NCBI GenBank assembly: GCA_964648365.1
Contig: CAZYLK010000037.1
Span: 1 to 40,059 of the forward strand
Reading direction: 5' to 3'
Length of the DNA: 40,059 nt
From: SURF-32 sp964648365
GTDB taxonomy: Bacteria; Planctomycetota; Phycisphaerae; UBA1845
In this document: positions 24,220-33,501 of the stretch, one piece after another
How the letters are laid out: the number at the start of each line of letters is the position of its first letter
Numbering within the stretch: the stretch's first letter is position 1
Notes under the pieces: generated by a model
What the model was told of the DNA's origin: nothing
The model's input: the letters and a program-made list of their open reading frames with translations, nothing else
Databases searched by the model: none
Position numbers and translations under genes: made by a program

Positions 24220-24963
24220 ATGCGCAGCATCGACAAGCTTATCCCAGAGTTCCTCCGCGGCGAGTCGGACTTCCGCTGGCGCGGCGGCGACGTGTCGCGC
24301 GTCGAGGGGCTGTCCGACGGCGTCTTCGGCTTCGCTATGACGCTGCTGGTCGTTTCGCTCGAAGTGCCGCGCAGCTACGGCGACCTGATCGAAGTCTTCT
24401 GGCAGTTCCCCGCGTTCGCGGCCTGCTTCGCGCTGCTGATGATGATCTGGTACTACAATTTCCTTTTCCATCGCCGATACGGACTGGAAGACGGCAAGAC
24501 CGTGGCGCTCAATGCGCTCCTGCTTTTCGTGGTACTGTTTTACGTTTATCCGCTGAAGTTTGTCGCCACGCTCTTGTCCGACCTCATTCGCGGGGGCGGC
24601 ATCAGCACACTCCCCGGCCGCGCGGCCGCGCCGGCGATCAGCCTGGAGGAGGCGCAGAGCCTGATGGCCCTCTACGGCGCCGGCTTTGCCGCCATTTTTC
24701 TGGTTCTGGCGCTGATGACCCTTCATGCCTGGCGTCATCGCGACGATCTGCAACTGAGCGAAGCGGAACGGCTCATCTGCCGCAGCAGCGTTCGCGCCCA
24801 CCTCATCAGCGTGGCAATCGGCGGCGCGTCGGTGGCCGTGGCGCTGGCCCATCCGGCCGGCGTGCCGTGGTCCGGGATGGTCTACTTCCTCATGGGCCCG
24901 GCGCACTACCTCAACGGCTCGATCTGCGGTCGCCGCGTCCAGCGGTTGCGCGCGGCCCGTTGA
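24220..24963 (+). CDS. TMEM175-family (DUF1211) potassium channel-like protein
   Basis: 247 residues. The first membrane helix carries RVEGLSDGVFGFAMTLLVVS, a clear match to the R-x3-F-S-D-G-V-F-A family motif, here with Leu for the first Phe. Further membrane segments are at FWQFPAFAACFALLMMIWYY, LNALLLFVVLFYVYPLKFVA, ALYGAGFAAIFLVLALMTL and HLISVAIGGASVAVALAH. Bacterial TMEM175 proteins form tetrameric K+-permeable channels. The helix count suggests one repeat unit per subunit. It starts at ATG 24220; no strong Shine-Dalgarno is seen. The neighbours do not suggest a shared pathway. Confidence 0.85.
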   Translation: MRSIDKLIPEFLRGESDFRWRGGDVSRVEGLSDGVFGFAMTLLVVSLEVPRSYGDLIEVFWQFPAFAACFALLMMIWYYNFLFHRRYGLEDGKTVALNALLLFVVLFYVYPLKFVATLLSDLIRGGGISTLPGRAAAPAISLEEAQSLMALYGAGFAAIFLVLALMTLHAWRHRDDLQLSEAERLICRSSVRAHLISVAIGGASVAVALAHPAGVPWSGMVYFLMGPAHYLNGSICGRRVQRLRAAR

Positions 24964-25052
24964 GTCAGACGCCGCGATTTGATACGCTGAAATCGGTCCG
25001 AGGGTCGTTCGATCCGCCGGATCGCAGTGGCTTCCTACCGGAGAATGGGACG

Positions 25053-25832
25053 ATGAAGAGCAATCGGTCAATCGCGGTCGCAGTGGTGGCGTTGTCGATG
25101 GTTACGCTGTCGGTACGCGCCGATCAGATCCCGAATCGTGAAACGCTGGAGGGCATTCTGGGCGGCGGGGGTACGCTTGAGGATTTCGAGACGCTTTCGG
25201 TGCCCAACGGCGGGCAGCGCAGCGACAGCAGCGGCTACCTGGACTCGGACTCCATCTTCAATGGCGAAGGCCCGGGCCTCGTCGAGCCGGGCGCGCGCTA
25301 CAGCGCTCCGTCGCTCTACTGGAACGGCAACGGCTACTTCGGCCTGATCACCCAGAGCCTGGGCGACTGCACCGGCTGGAGGGGCTATCAGATCACGATC
25401 GACTACGATCCGCCGATCACCGCGATGGGCCTGGACTTGCAGGGCTATCAGGGCTACGGGCAGGACGGCACGATCAGCGTCTACGACACCAACGGCGGCC
25501 TGATCAGCACCACGGATGTCAACGGCGGCTTCTTCGGCTGGGAGGATAACGGCGGCATCGGCAGCGTCGTCGTCGATACGCAGGTCAACAACAATTACAT
25601 CATGATCGACAACCACCTGTACGGCGTCGGCGGCGGATGCGTCTACACGCTCAAGAAAAGCAAGCCCAAGGGCGGTTGCGACAACTGCCCCGCCAAGGGC
25701 TCTGACTATCGCACCAACGCCGAGTGCGAAACCAAGAAGGACTGCAACAAGAAGGTCAGCACGACCATCGGCTGCCCCGGCGGCGGCAATGGGACGTGCA
25801 AGATCAAGGGGAAGCGATCAAGCTGCGGGTAG
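25053..25832 (+). CDS. Secreted protein of unknown function with Cys-rich tail
   Basis: 259 residues from ATG 25053 with GGAGA at 25040-25044. A signal peptide is clear (SIAVAVVALSMVTLSVRA before DQIPN). The body is Gly/Asp-rich, probably beta-sandwich, with LEDFETLSVPNGGQ, YDPPITAMGLDLQGYQGYG and IMIDNHLYGVGGGCVYTL. This resembles proteins annotated as lectin-like or anchor-carrying exported proteins. The last 55 residues are Lys/Cys-rich (CDNCPAKG, CETKKDCNKK, CPGGGNGTCKIKGKRSSC), with about eight cysteines that may form disulfides. I do not recognise this tail as a PEP-CTERM anchor. Confidence 0.7.
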   Translation: MKSNRSIAVAVVALSMVTLSVRADQIPNRETLEGILGGGGTLEDFETLSVPNGGQRSDSSGYLDSDSIFNGEGPGLVEPGARYSAPSLYWNGNGYFGLITQSLGDCTGWRGYQITIDYDPPITAMGLDLQGYQGYGQDGTISVYDTNGGLISTTDVNGGFFGWEDNGGIGSVVVDTQVNNNYIMIDNHLYGVGGGCVYTLKKSKPKGGCDNCPAKGSDYRTNAECETKKDCNKKVSTTIGCPGGGNGTCKIKGKRSSCG

Positions 25833-25863
25833 GGCGGCGGATCCGCGCAATGGCAGATGAATC

Positions 25864-25951
25864 ATCCGCAGATTGCGCAGATTTTCGCAGATTAAGAAGG
25901 GATAGAGTTCGTTTTCTCTCTTATCTGCGCGAATCTGCGCAATCTGCGGAT
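25864..25951. terminator. Large hairpin with perfect 20-base arms between convergent genes
   Basis: ATCCGCAGATTGCGCAGATT at 25864-25883 is exactly complementary to 25932-25951. Pairing continues imperfectly inwards (TCGCAGATTAAGAAGGGA against TCTCTCTTATCTGCGC), and TCTTTATTT follows. GCAGATT is itself repeated within each arm. Placed between two convergent genes, it can act as a bidirectional terminator. Its repeat-like sequence also suggests a dispersed palindromic element. Confidence 0.6.
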
Positions 25952-26012
25952 CTTTATTTGGCGCAGGCTGTGATTCAGATTGTTCTTGCAGTCTGTCGCT
26001 TCGGACGGCAGT

Positions 26013-28334
26013 CTACTCGCATTCGACGACGGCCTCGGCGCCGCATTGGAGCGTGCGGACGGTGTGCTCTCCGGGGCCGACGCGGCGGAACTTCGCCCGC
26101 GCTCGCCCCTTTGCGTCGGTCGTGACTTGCACGTCGCGCGAAGGCTCATCATCGAGCCTCAGCGTCACGATCACGTGCTCGCGGCCGCCGCCATAGCGAG
26201 CCACCAGCACGCGGCCGCCGTTGCCCGGCTTGCACCGCACAGTCAGCCGCTCCAGCCCCGTACACGCCTGAAATTCGTACGCCCCCATGTCCACGATCGG
26301 CGGCTCCCCACGGCCGGTGTCGGGCGTATCCGGGTCATCGACGAATCGGTCGTTGCCGTCCAGGTCGAACAGCGTGTTCTGCGGCACGGCCGAGTTGTCG
26401 CCGGCGTCGATGAGGGGCGAACCCGGCTGCAAATGGTAGTCGCCTCCGCTGAGGTTGCGGAAGGCCGGGAAGGCGCCCGTGTTGCCGGTGCCGCCGTAGT
26501 TGCCGGTCCAGCCCTGGACGCAACTGTAGTTGATATCGACGGCGCCCTCTGACACAACGGTGATCTGATTGGCCTCCAATGTGCCGCTCCCGCGATTGTC
26601 CCACAGCACGGTGCCGGAAATGGTCGTAGTGTTGCCCCGCACGCGGAGACCTCCGCCGTTGTTGGCGAAATTGGACACGACGGTGCCGTTGGTAAGCGTG
26701 ACGACGGCCGACGCCGACCAGATGCCACCCCCGTCGGTTGCCGCCTGATTTCGGGCGACCAGGCAATTGACCAGCGTTACACCGCTGTCCGCTTCGGCGA
26801 ATATCGCACCGCCCGCCGTACCTGCCTGGTTATTCGCAAATGTGCATCCGGTTGCCGCGAGAGTCGTTCGATTGACCGCCACAGCGCCGCCGAAGCAGCT
26901 TTGACCGGGAATCGCGTTGTCGACAAGCACGCATTGCCGCAACGCCAGATAAGACCGCAACGCGGTAATCGCACCTCCGTCCCGGCTGCGGTTAAGCGAC
27001 CCGTTGCCGTTGATCCGACAGTCTGTAAGAAACGACGTGGAATCCGTGAGGGACACGGCCCGCTCGTTCCGGGAGAGCACCGAAGACGTTGCTTCCACCA
27101 TAGCGTCCTGCGCCAGAATGGCAGATCCTTCGTTGTCGACCAACGTGCATCCATCCAGCGTCACATAGCCATTGTCGGTGTAAATGGCTTGCCGCTCGTT
27201 GTCAGCGAGTGTCGCGCCCGTCATGAACACGCGGCCGTAGTCATTCAGGATCGCTCCGCTGGAATGTCGTGTGAACAACCCCCCGACAATGGTTGCGATG
27301 CTCTCGTCTGTGTTGAACATGCCTCCGCCGGTCGGACTCTGTGAGAAGGCCACGATGTTTTCAGAGAACTCACAATCCTGTAGCGTCGGCCGCGAAGACG
27401 CGACGTTCGCCATGCCGCCGCCGTTCTGTTCCGCGTAATTGGCTGTGAAGATGCAGCCGCGGAGCTGCGGCGAGGAGTGCGCCGCGTTGAGCATTCCACC
27501 TCCCCAGCCCTGGTGCGCCGCATTCTCGACGAACGTGCAGTTCTCGAATACTGGCGCTACCTGCTCACCCCAGTTCACGGCGCCGGCGCCGTGCAGGGCG
27601 TCGTTGCTCTGGAAGAGACCATTGATGATTGTCGGACGGGCGTCGTCGACAGTGACGATGCCGGCGCCGATGGCGGCTTCGTTGAACTCGAAGCGGCAGT
27701 CACGCAGTTCGGCGCTGGAGCCGCTGTTGTAGACGCCCGCGCCGGCATCGACGGCATAGTTGTCGACGAAGTTGCAGGCGTGAATCACCGGAACGCCGCC
27801 GGTCAGAAGCAGCCCGGCCCCGCGCCCGTCGGGAACGCTGCCATCGGCGAAGCCGGCCGTGATGGTGAACCCGCTCAGCACCGTTCGCGCGCCACAGGCG
27901 TCGGCCGTGACGACGTGATAACTGTTGTCGCTGCGATTGCCGAAGTTCGCCTCGTCGTCGGCGTTCAGATCGCCGGTCAGCACCGACACGTTGGCGTCCG
28001 GGTCTCGCTGATCGCGCTGCGATTCCGTGCCGAGGAAGCCGCCGTAGATGCCGATGCGGTCCTTCAATCGGAAGGTCGCGTGTCGACTCCCGCCGGGGGC
28101 GGCCGGCGCGTAGACGCCGCCGGCCACCCAGATTTCATCGTTGCGGCGCGCGGTTTCGAGCGCATCGGTCAACGCGTCAAACGCCGTCTGCCAGCTTCGA
28201 CCATTGCCGCCGGGTTCGGCGTCTGCGCGAACGTAGATCACGTCTGCCTGCGCCACGGATGACGCCGTGACGAGGACCGTCGACATGGCCAGCAGCGCCG
28301 CCCCGCGCCTCCACGTAGTATGCTGGTATCGCAT
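26013..28334 (-). CDS. Secreted right-handed parallel beta-helix protein with C-terminal Ig-like module
   Basis: 773 residues. Start at ATG 28332-28334 with GGAGGA 8 bases upstream. A signal peptide (AALLAMSTVLVTASSVAQA) precedes DVIYVRADAEPGGNGRSW, the usual opening of exported beta-helix proteins. Many turns follow of the form GGGMxNxxSxPxLxxCxFxxN, for example GGGMLNAAHSSPQLRGCIF. They end in the closing block HLQPGSPLIDAGDN, DGNDRFVDDPDTPDTGRG and VDMGAYEFQ. The last about 85 residues (LTVRCKPGNGGRV, VTLRLDDEPS, TTDAKGRARAKF, GEHTVRTLQCG) match the C-terminal module of the propeller at 13708. It overlaps the upstream gene by one base (TGATG). Role: probably surface adhesion or polysaccharide binding; no catalytic motif is seen. 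Confidence 0.85.
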   Translation of the reverse strand: MRYQHTTWRRGAALLAMSTVLVTASSVAQADVIYVRADAEPGGNGRSWQTAFDALTDALETARRNDEIWVAGGVYAPAAPGGSRHATFRLKDRIGIYGGFLGTESQRDQRDPDANVSVLTGDLNADDEANFGNRSDNSYHVVTADACGARTVLSGFTITAGFADGSVPDGRGAGLLLTGGVPVIHACNFVDNYAVDAGAGVYNSGSSAELRDCRFEFNEAAIGAGIVTVDDARPTIINGLFQSNDALHGAGAVNWGEQVAPVFENCTFVENAAHQGWGGGMLNAAHSSPQLRGCIFTANYAEQNGGGMANVASSRPTLQDCEFSENIVAFSQSPTGGGMFNTDESIATIVGGLFTRHSSGAILNDYGRVFMTGATLADNERQAIYTDNGYVTLDGCTLVDNEGSAILAQDAMVEATSSVLSRNERAVSLTDSTSFLTDCRINGNGSLNRSRDGGAITALRSYLALRQCVLVDNAIPGQSCFGGAVAVNRTTLAATGCTFANNQAGTAGGAIFAEADSGVTLVNCLVARNQAATDGGGIWSASAVVTLTNGTVVSNFANNGGGLRVRGNTTTISGTVLWDNRGSGTLEANQITVVSEGAVDINYSCVQGWTGNYGGTGNTGAFPAFRNLSGGDYHLQPGSPLIDAGDNSAVPQNTLFDLDGNDRFVDDPDTPDTGRGEPPIVDMGAYEFQACTGLERLTVRCKPGNGGRVLVARYGGGREHVIVTLRLDDEPSRDVQVTTDAKGRARAKFRRVGPGEHTVRTLQCGAEAVVECE

Positions 28335-29035
28335 CACGGCCGTCCTCCGGGTCCGGTGTACCGCCGCTGAAACTCCGCAAAGTCGCGAAGGTCCACATCC
28401 TGGTCGCCGTCGAAGTCGCCCGTCTGGTGGCACGGCTGCGTGACCGGCGTCACCGTCACGAAGTTATCCAACTGACCGGTCGGGATGGTCAGGCAGCCGG
28501 GCGCGCTGAGCGTGACGCCGTGGCCGTATTCGAGTTCCCGCGGTGCCAGCCCCTCGCTCCAGGTCGGCGGCGGCAGCTTGAAGGAAATTACCGTCTCCTC
28601 GCCCGGCCGCAGCCCCACGAACGCACTGTAGGGCGTCGCGCTGACCAACGTGCAACGCTGCAGGTGCACCACGTCGGGGTTGAAGAACAAATCTTTCGCC
28701 AGTCCCGGAATGACGTCGTCGAAATACAGATCCTCCCCCGGCTCCGGGTCGTAGTCGATGTTCACGAGCGTCACGTCGCCCGTCAGGCGCTGCAGGTCGT
28801 ACTCCCAGCGTACGCTGACGTACCCATCCGAGGCTTCACCCTTGATGATCTGCCCCAGCGCCGGGTCGAATTGATACAGCGTGGCCAGCGCTGAAAAAAG
28901 CAGGATCAGCGGAAGCTGCCCGCGTCCGCGCCCAGCGTCGTCGTCGTCGGAGTTGTCACAGCAAGCGGGGTGCGGCTGTGCCGGTGGGAGGGCATAGAGC
29001 CGCGCCCCGTCCACGAAAGAGTCGTTCCAGGACAT
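28334..29035 (-). CDS. Exported protein with C-terminal dockerin-like calcium motif
   Basis: 233 residues from ATG 29033-29035 (MSWNDSFVDG). The longer frame to 29170 lacks protein-like sequence. A hydrophobic stretch (LPLILLFSALATLY) may anchor or export it. A beta-rich domain follows (DVTLVNIDYDPEPGEDLYFDD, then FVGLRPGEETVISFKLPPP). The C-terminus GDFDGDQDVDLRDFAEFQRR is one EF-hand-like dockerin repeat, with Asp at calcium-ligand spacing. Such repeats are common at the ends of planctomycete exported proteins. Its TGA overlaps the ATG of the beta-helix gene, so the two are translationally coupled and probably act together at the cell surface. Confidence 0.7.
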   Translation of the reverse strand: MSWNDSFVDGARLYALPPAQPHPACCDNSDDDDAGRGRGQLPLILLFSALATLYQFDPALGQIIKGEASDGYVSVRWEYDLQRLTGDVTLVNIDYDPEPGEDLYFDDVIPGLAKDLFFNPDVVHLQRCTLVSATPYSAFVGLRPGEETVISFKLPPPTWSEGLAPRELEYGHGVTLSAPGCLTIPTGQLDNFVTVTPVTQPCHQTGDFDGDQDVDLRDFAEFQRRYTGPGGRP

Positions 29036-29302
29036 CGGAATCACTCGCTTGTAGGGTTGCCGGTGAATACGGACCCGTGCCGCATCTGGAGCCCAGTATC
29101 GGCATGGACTGCGAGTGGGCGTGAGCGCAATTTCTGCCGCACGCGAGGCCAAACGATGAGGTTGACTCAAGGCTGTTGCGAGTGCGATGGGTTGCGGACG
29201 TCCAGGCGAGGAGGATCAGCGAGACCTGCGGATTCTCTCTTCATTCGTTATTCGCCATTCGTTCCGCCATAGGCGGACTTGCAGCATTCGCCATGCCGCA
29301 AT

Positions 29303-32300
29303 TCAAGCCACCTCCGCCACGCTATCAAGCTGCACGCTTACCAGCGTCGAGATGCCCGGCTCCTGCATGGTGATGCCGTAGAGGTGGTCGCCGATGCTCA
29401 TGGTTCGGCGGGAGTGGGTGATGATGATGAACTGGGACCGCTGAACGAATTCCCGGACGATCTGGTTGAAGCGTTCGTTGTTGGCTTCGTCCAGAGCGGC
29501 GTCGACTTCGTCGAGGATGGCGAACGGCGACGGGCGGCTTTTGAAGATGCTCATCATCATAGCAATGGCGGTCATGCTCTTTTCGCCGCCGGACATGAGT
29601 GAGATGCTCTGAAGCTCTTTGCCGGGCGGCTGTGCGACGATCTCGACGCCGCTTTCCAGCACGTCTTCCGGATTTTCCAGCACGATGTCCGCCTTGCCGC
29701 CGCCGAAGAGTTTGCGGAACAGGCCGCGGAAGTTCTCGCGGATCTGATTAAACGTTTCCTGGAAGCGTTGCAAGGACTCGGCATTGAGTTTTTCTATGAG
29801 CTGCTCAAGCTGGCGGGCGGATTCGGTCAGGTCGTCGCGCTGGCCGGTCAGAAACGCCTCGCGCTGCTCCAGTTCTTCGAGTTCCGCGATGGCGTCCAGG
29901 TTGACGTTGCCCAGCCGCTGGATCTTCTGGCGCAGCTCGGCGATTTCCGCTTCCACCGCCGCCCAGTCCGCCTCTTCGTACTCGTATGATTCGTATTGTG
30001 AGACGATGTCGATGCCCAGTTCATCGAGCGTGCGGGCCACCAGGTCGTCGCGGCGGACTTTCGCTTCGGCCAGGGCCATCTGCACCTGGTGCAGGGACGT
30101 TTCATGGTCCTGCAAGTCGTTGCGGGCGGCCTTGACCGACTCGCTCATGGATTCGAGTTCGAGTCGCATCAACTCGCGTTTGCGGCGAAGTTCCACGCCC
30201 AGCGCTTCCAGCCGGCGCGATTCGGCGTCCAGCCGCTCCAGCTCCGCTTCGCCGTCCGCGATCTGCCGCGCCGCGTCGGCGATGCGAAGCCGGCACTGCT
30301 CGATGTCATGCTGCCAGCGACCGACCGCTTCCTCCAGTTCGACCGCGGCCGCGCGAAGCTGGGCGACGCGCTCCGTCATGGTGCGGCGCTTCTCGCCAAG
30401 CTGGCCCAGTTCAACCCGCATCTCGGTCAGCCGCGACTGGCACGCCTGGCGCTTTTCGACCGTTTCGTCGATCTGATTCTGCCAGCGCTCCACGGCCGCC
30501 TCGCGGTCGGCGTTCTCACGCTCCATGCCTTCCAGGGCGGCGCGGCGTTCGGCGCTGCGGGCGAGGGCTTCATCCATCTGCCGCTCGAGCATGGCCACTT
30601 CGCTCTCGATCAGCGGCCGTTCGCTGCTTAGGCGCCGGATGGACTCCTCGATGCTCTGCAACCCGGCTCGCGCTTCGACCGCGGAAGTCTGGGCGGCGTG
30701 GATCGACGATCGAAGCTGCTGCTGCACGTCGAGGACGTGATCCGCTTCCGCCTGCGTGCGGTTAAGCTGATCGGCCAGGGTGGTGATGCGCTCGTCGACT
30801 TCCCCCAGCCGCACGGCCAGGTCGCGAAGCTCGCTCTTGCGAGAAATGAGACCGGCCGTGGACGACGCGGGGCCGACGCTGACCCGCCCGTCTGCTTCCA
30901 CGATCTCGCCGTCGAGCGTCACGAAGCGGTGGTTGTACAGATCGTCGCGCATCATCCGGAGGGCGTCCGGCAGTGTGCGGGCGACCACCGTCTTGCCGAG
31001 CAGATGCCGGGCAAGTTGCGTCATTTCGCCGGGAGTACGCACCAGCTCAACGGCGTGGGCGATGAAGCCGGGCTGATCGGCGAAGCTGCGGACGTTGATC
31101 AGCGGCGGCAGATGGTCGAGCGCCAGGATCGTCACCCGCCCGGCCAGGCCCTCATGTACGCGCGGATCGTTAAAGAACGCCGGGCCGTCATCGACCACGA
31201 GATACTGATCCGCCTCGCCCAGGGCCGCTTCGATCACGGCGGCGTGCTCGATGTCGGTCTCGAAGAAGTCCGCGACCAGGCCGCGGATCGCCGCCAGCGG
31301 GCTGCCGTCCTCGGCCGCCTGCCGCGCCTCGAGCAGCGAGCGAGCCCCCTGCCCGACGCCGTCCATCTTGATGTCGAGCGACAGCAGCACCTCTTTGCGC
31401 GAACCCATCGCGCTGCGCTCTTCCTTGGCCGACGCGAGGTGATCGACGAGATCCGCGCGGACGCGGTCGATGCGCGCCGCGTCGGCCCGCTTTTCTTCGA
31501 GCTTCTCCTCCTCCGCGGTGATGAGTTGCTCGATTTCGCGAAGCTGCTGCACTGCGGTGGTCTTCTGGCCGAACCAGCCGCGCAGTTCCTCGGATATCTT
31601 CGCCGCCCGCTCGGACAGACGCCCTTTCTGGTGCAGCAGCGACTCGCGATGGGTGTTCAGCCGCGTCACTTCGTTGTGCGCCTGGGCGGTCTGCCGCAGC
31701 AATTCGACGATCCCCGCCTTTTCGTCTTCCAACGATGCCTGGATGCGCGTCATTTCGCGGGCAAGCTGGCGGTCTTCTTCGAGATTCTCATCCACTTTGG
31801 CGTGCAGAATGTCGGACTGCTGCTGCAAATGCGTGACGTTGCGTTCGGCGCCGTCCAGGTCGTTGCGGACGGTCGTGATGCGCTGTGTATCAACGTCAAG
31901 CTGCTGCGTCGCCCGCGCCAGCAGCGACTGCTGTTCGTCGATGCGATGCCGCGATGACTCGATCCGCTCGCGGGTATGTCCGATGGCCGCCTGGGCGCGG
32001 ACCAGGTCGTTGTCGGCGCCGGCGATCTCGGTGTTCAGCCCATCCTCACGCGTGGCCAGTTCCGCCTGATCCGCCTCGAAGCGGGAGATGCGGCTGTGCA
32101 GTTCGGTGACGGCGTCGGAAAGCTCGGTCTCCCGCGAGGTGTTGTCCTTGATGCCCGTGGCGAGGCGGTGATACTCGGCCATCGACCGCGTCGATTGCAA
32201 TTCGCGCAGCTTCTGGTCGTATTCCTGGAAGTTGCGGGCCTTGCCGGCCTGGAGCTTGACGCTCCGCAGGCGTTTTTCCACCTCTTCGATGATGTCGGCC

Positions 32301-32872
32301 ACGCGGAGCAGGTTCTGCTCGGTGCGTTCGAGCTTGCGCTGGGCCTCCTTGCGGCGGGCCTTGTACTTACTGATCCCGGCCGCCTCTTCAAAAATGATGC
32401 GGCGGTCGACCGGGTTCGATTGGACGAGCCGATCCACGCGGCCCTGCTCGATCACGGAATAGGCCTCGGTGCCGACGCCGGTGTCCATGAACAGTTCGCG
32501 GATGTCCTTGAGGCGGGCGGGTTCGTGGTTGAGCAGGTAGTCGCTTTCGCCGCTGCGGTAGAGCTTGCGGGTGACGGTGATCTCGTCGTAATCGAGCGGC
32601 AGGGACCGGTCGGTATTGTCGAAGTGCAGATCGACCTGGGCGACGCTCGCGGCCCGGCGGGTGGCGCAGCCGGCGAAGATCATGTCCATCATCTGCCGCC
32701 CGCGCAGCGATTTGGCCGATTGCTCGCCGAGCACCCACTTGAACGAGTCGACGACGTTGCTTTTGCCGCAGCCGTTAGGCCCGACGATGCAGGTGACGCC
32801 CGGTCCGAAGGCCAGATTCACCCGGTCGGCAAAGCTCTTGAAGCCCGACATGCTGATTTTTTTCAGAAACAT
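29303..32872 (-). CDS. smc: Chromosome segregation protein SMC
   Basis: 1189 residues, full length. SMC dimers with ScpA/ScpB compact and segregate the chromosome. Walker A is GPNGCGKSNVVDSFKWVLGE at residues 31-50. The first coiled-coil arm runs to about residue 500. The hinge is at about 510-680 (LAAIRGLVADFFE, EADQYLVVDD, VARTLPDALRMM, VTLDGEIVEADGRVSVG). The second arm returns to the head with signature SLMSGGEKSMTAIAMMM and Walker B PFAILDEVDAALDEAN. It starts FLKKISMSGFKSFADRV, the usual opening. The signature uses SM where AL is usual. No scpA or scpB is in the window. It is the strongest core-genome anchor and marks the left edge of the accessory region. Confidence 0.97.
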   Translation of the reverse strand: MFLKKISMSGFKSFADRVNLAFGPGVTCIVGPNGCGKSNVVDSFKWVLGEQSAKSLRGRQMMDMIFAGCATRRAASVAQVDLHFDNTDRSLPLDYDEITVTRKLYRSGESDYLLNHEPARLKDIRELFMDTGVGTEAYSVIEQGRVDRLVQSNPVDRRIIFEEAAGISKYKARRKEAQRKLERTEQNLLRVADIIEEVEKRLRSVKLQAGKARNFQEYDQKLRELQSTRSMAEYHRLATGIKDNTSRETELSDAVTELHSRISRFEADQAELATREDGLNTEIAGADNDLVRAQAAIGHTRERIESSRHRIDEQQSLLARATQQLDVDTQRITTVRNDLDGAERNVTHLQQQSDILHAKVDENLEEDRQLAREMTRIQASLEDEKAGIVELLRQTAQAHNEVTRLNTHRESLLHQKGRLSERAAKISEELRGWFGQKTTAVQQLREIEQLITAEEEKLEEKRADAARIDRVRADLVDHLASAKEERSAMGSRKEVLLSLDIKMDGVGQGARSLLEARQAAEDGSPLAAIRGLVADFFETDIEHAAVIEAALGEADQYLVVDDGPAFFNDPRVHEGLAGRVTILALDHLPPLINVRSFADQPGFIAHAVELVRTPGEMTQLARHLLGKTVVARTLPDALRMMRDDLYNHRFVTLDGEIVEADGRVSVGPASSTAGLISRKSELRDLAVRLGEVDERITTLADQLNRTQAEADHVLDVQQQLRSSIHAAQTSAVEARAGLQSIEESIRRLSSERPLIESEVAMLERQMDEALARSAERRAALEGMERENADREAAVERWQNQIDETVEKRQACQSRLTEMRVELGQLGEKRRTMTERVAQLRAAAVELEEAVGRWQHDIEQCRLRIADAARQIADGEAELERLDAESRRLEALGVELRRKRELMRLELESMSESVKAARNDLQDHETSLHQVQMALAEAKVRRDDLVARTLDELGIDIVSQYESYEYEEADWAAVEAEIAELRQKIQRLGNVNLDAIAELEELEQREAFLTGQRDDLTESARQLEQLIEKLNAESLQRFQETFNQIRENFRGLFRKLFGGGKADIVLENPEDVLESGVEIVAQPPGKELQSISLMSGGEKSMTAIAMMMSIFKSRPSPFAILDEVDAALDEANNERFNQIVREFVQRSQFIIITHSRRTMSIGDHLYGITMQEPGISTLVSVQLDSVAEVA

Positions 32873-33501
32873 CCGTTGGGCCTCAATGCCATCCGCCGGG
32901 TCTTATGCGCCACACTCATCCTCAGAGCCCCGGCATTCATGCCACGGTTTCCTCAGAGCCCCGGCATTCATGCCGGGAGTCCTTCAGCGCGACCGCATTC
33001 ATTCATGCGGGGGTTCACCGGTTGCAAACCGGTGCCACACCGGAACCGGTGCCACATCAGAACCGGCGCCACACCGGCGTCGCTGCCACGATGTAGACTC
33101 AACAGCCGGCCCGAGGCGGGAAGGGTACGGAGCATCCGAACCGGCCTCCGTGCCGCGGGGAAAGCTGCCTACAGCCGCTCATCCATGAGCGGGCGCGATG
33201 GGCCACCGGCATCCGGTGGATATCGTCGCCCGGAACTCTTCCCCATGAGCATATCTACCGGATGTGGGGGTGGTCAAGCCGAAAATGGCGCCATTTAGCC
33301 TCGTCAGCGAAGCTTCGTCCTCTTCGACGTCGCACGGCCGCCGTCCGTCCGTCTGGACGCCCGCCGATCGGGAGGGCAGACTATCCATGGTAGCTTGGCA
33401 CCCGCGGCCGCGCGACCGCCTCTGTGGCATCGTTCGAAAGTCGCCGCGCGGGGGTGGCGGCACGGCATCGGGATCTGCCCACAGCGCAGAAGGCAATGCT
33501 C
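32873..33501. other. Gene-free repeat-rich stretch upstream of smc
   Basis: Over 600 bases without a supported gene. It contains CCCGGCAT-tc-ATGCCGGG (in 32959-32978), CCGCAT...ATGCGG (32993-33010), ACCGGTT-gca-AACCGGT (33017-33033), CCGCTCAT-cc-ATGAGCGG (33175-33192), CCACCGG-cat-CCGGTGG (33203-33219) and the perfect palindrome AAATGGCGCCATTT (33283-33296). Promoters for smc and the AlbA_2 gene must lie here, but none can be picked out. Confidence 0.8.

Noticed and set aside
24207..25052. Long upstream extension in frame with the secreted protein at 25053
   Set aside because: It overlaps the TMEM175 gene in another frame and is Arg/Pro-rich; a signal peptide and Shine-Dalgarno mark the start at 25053.
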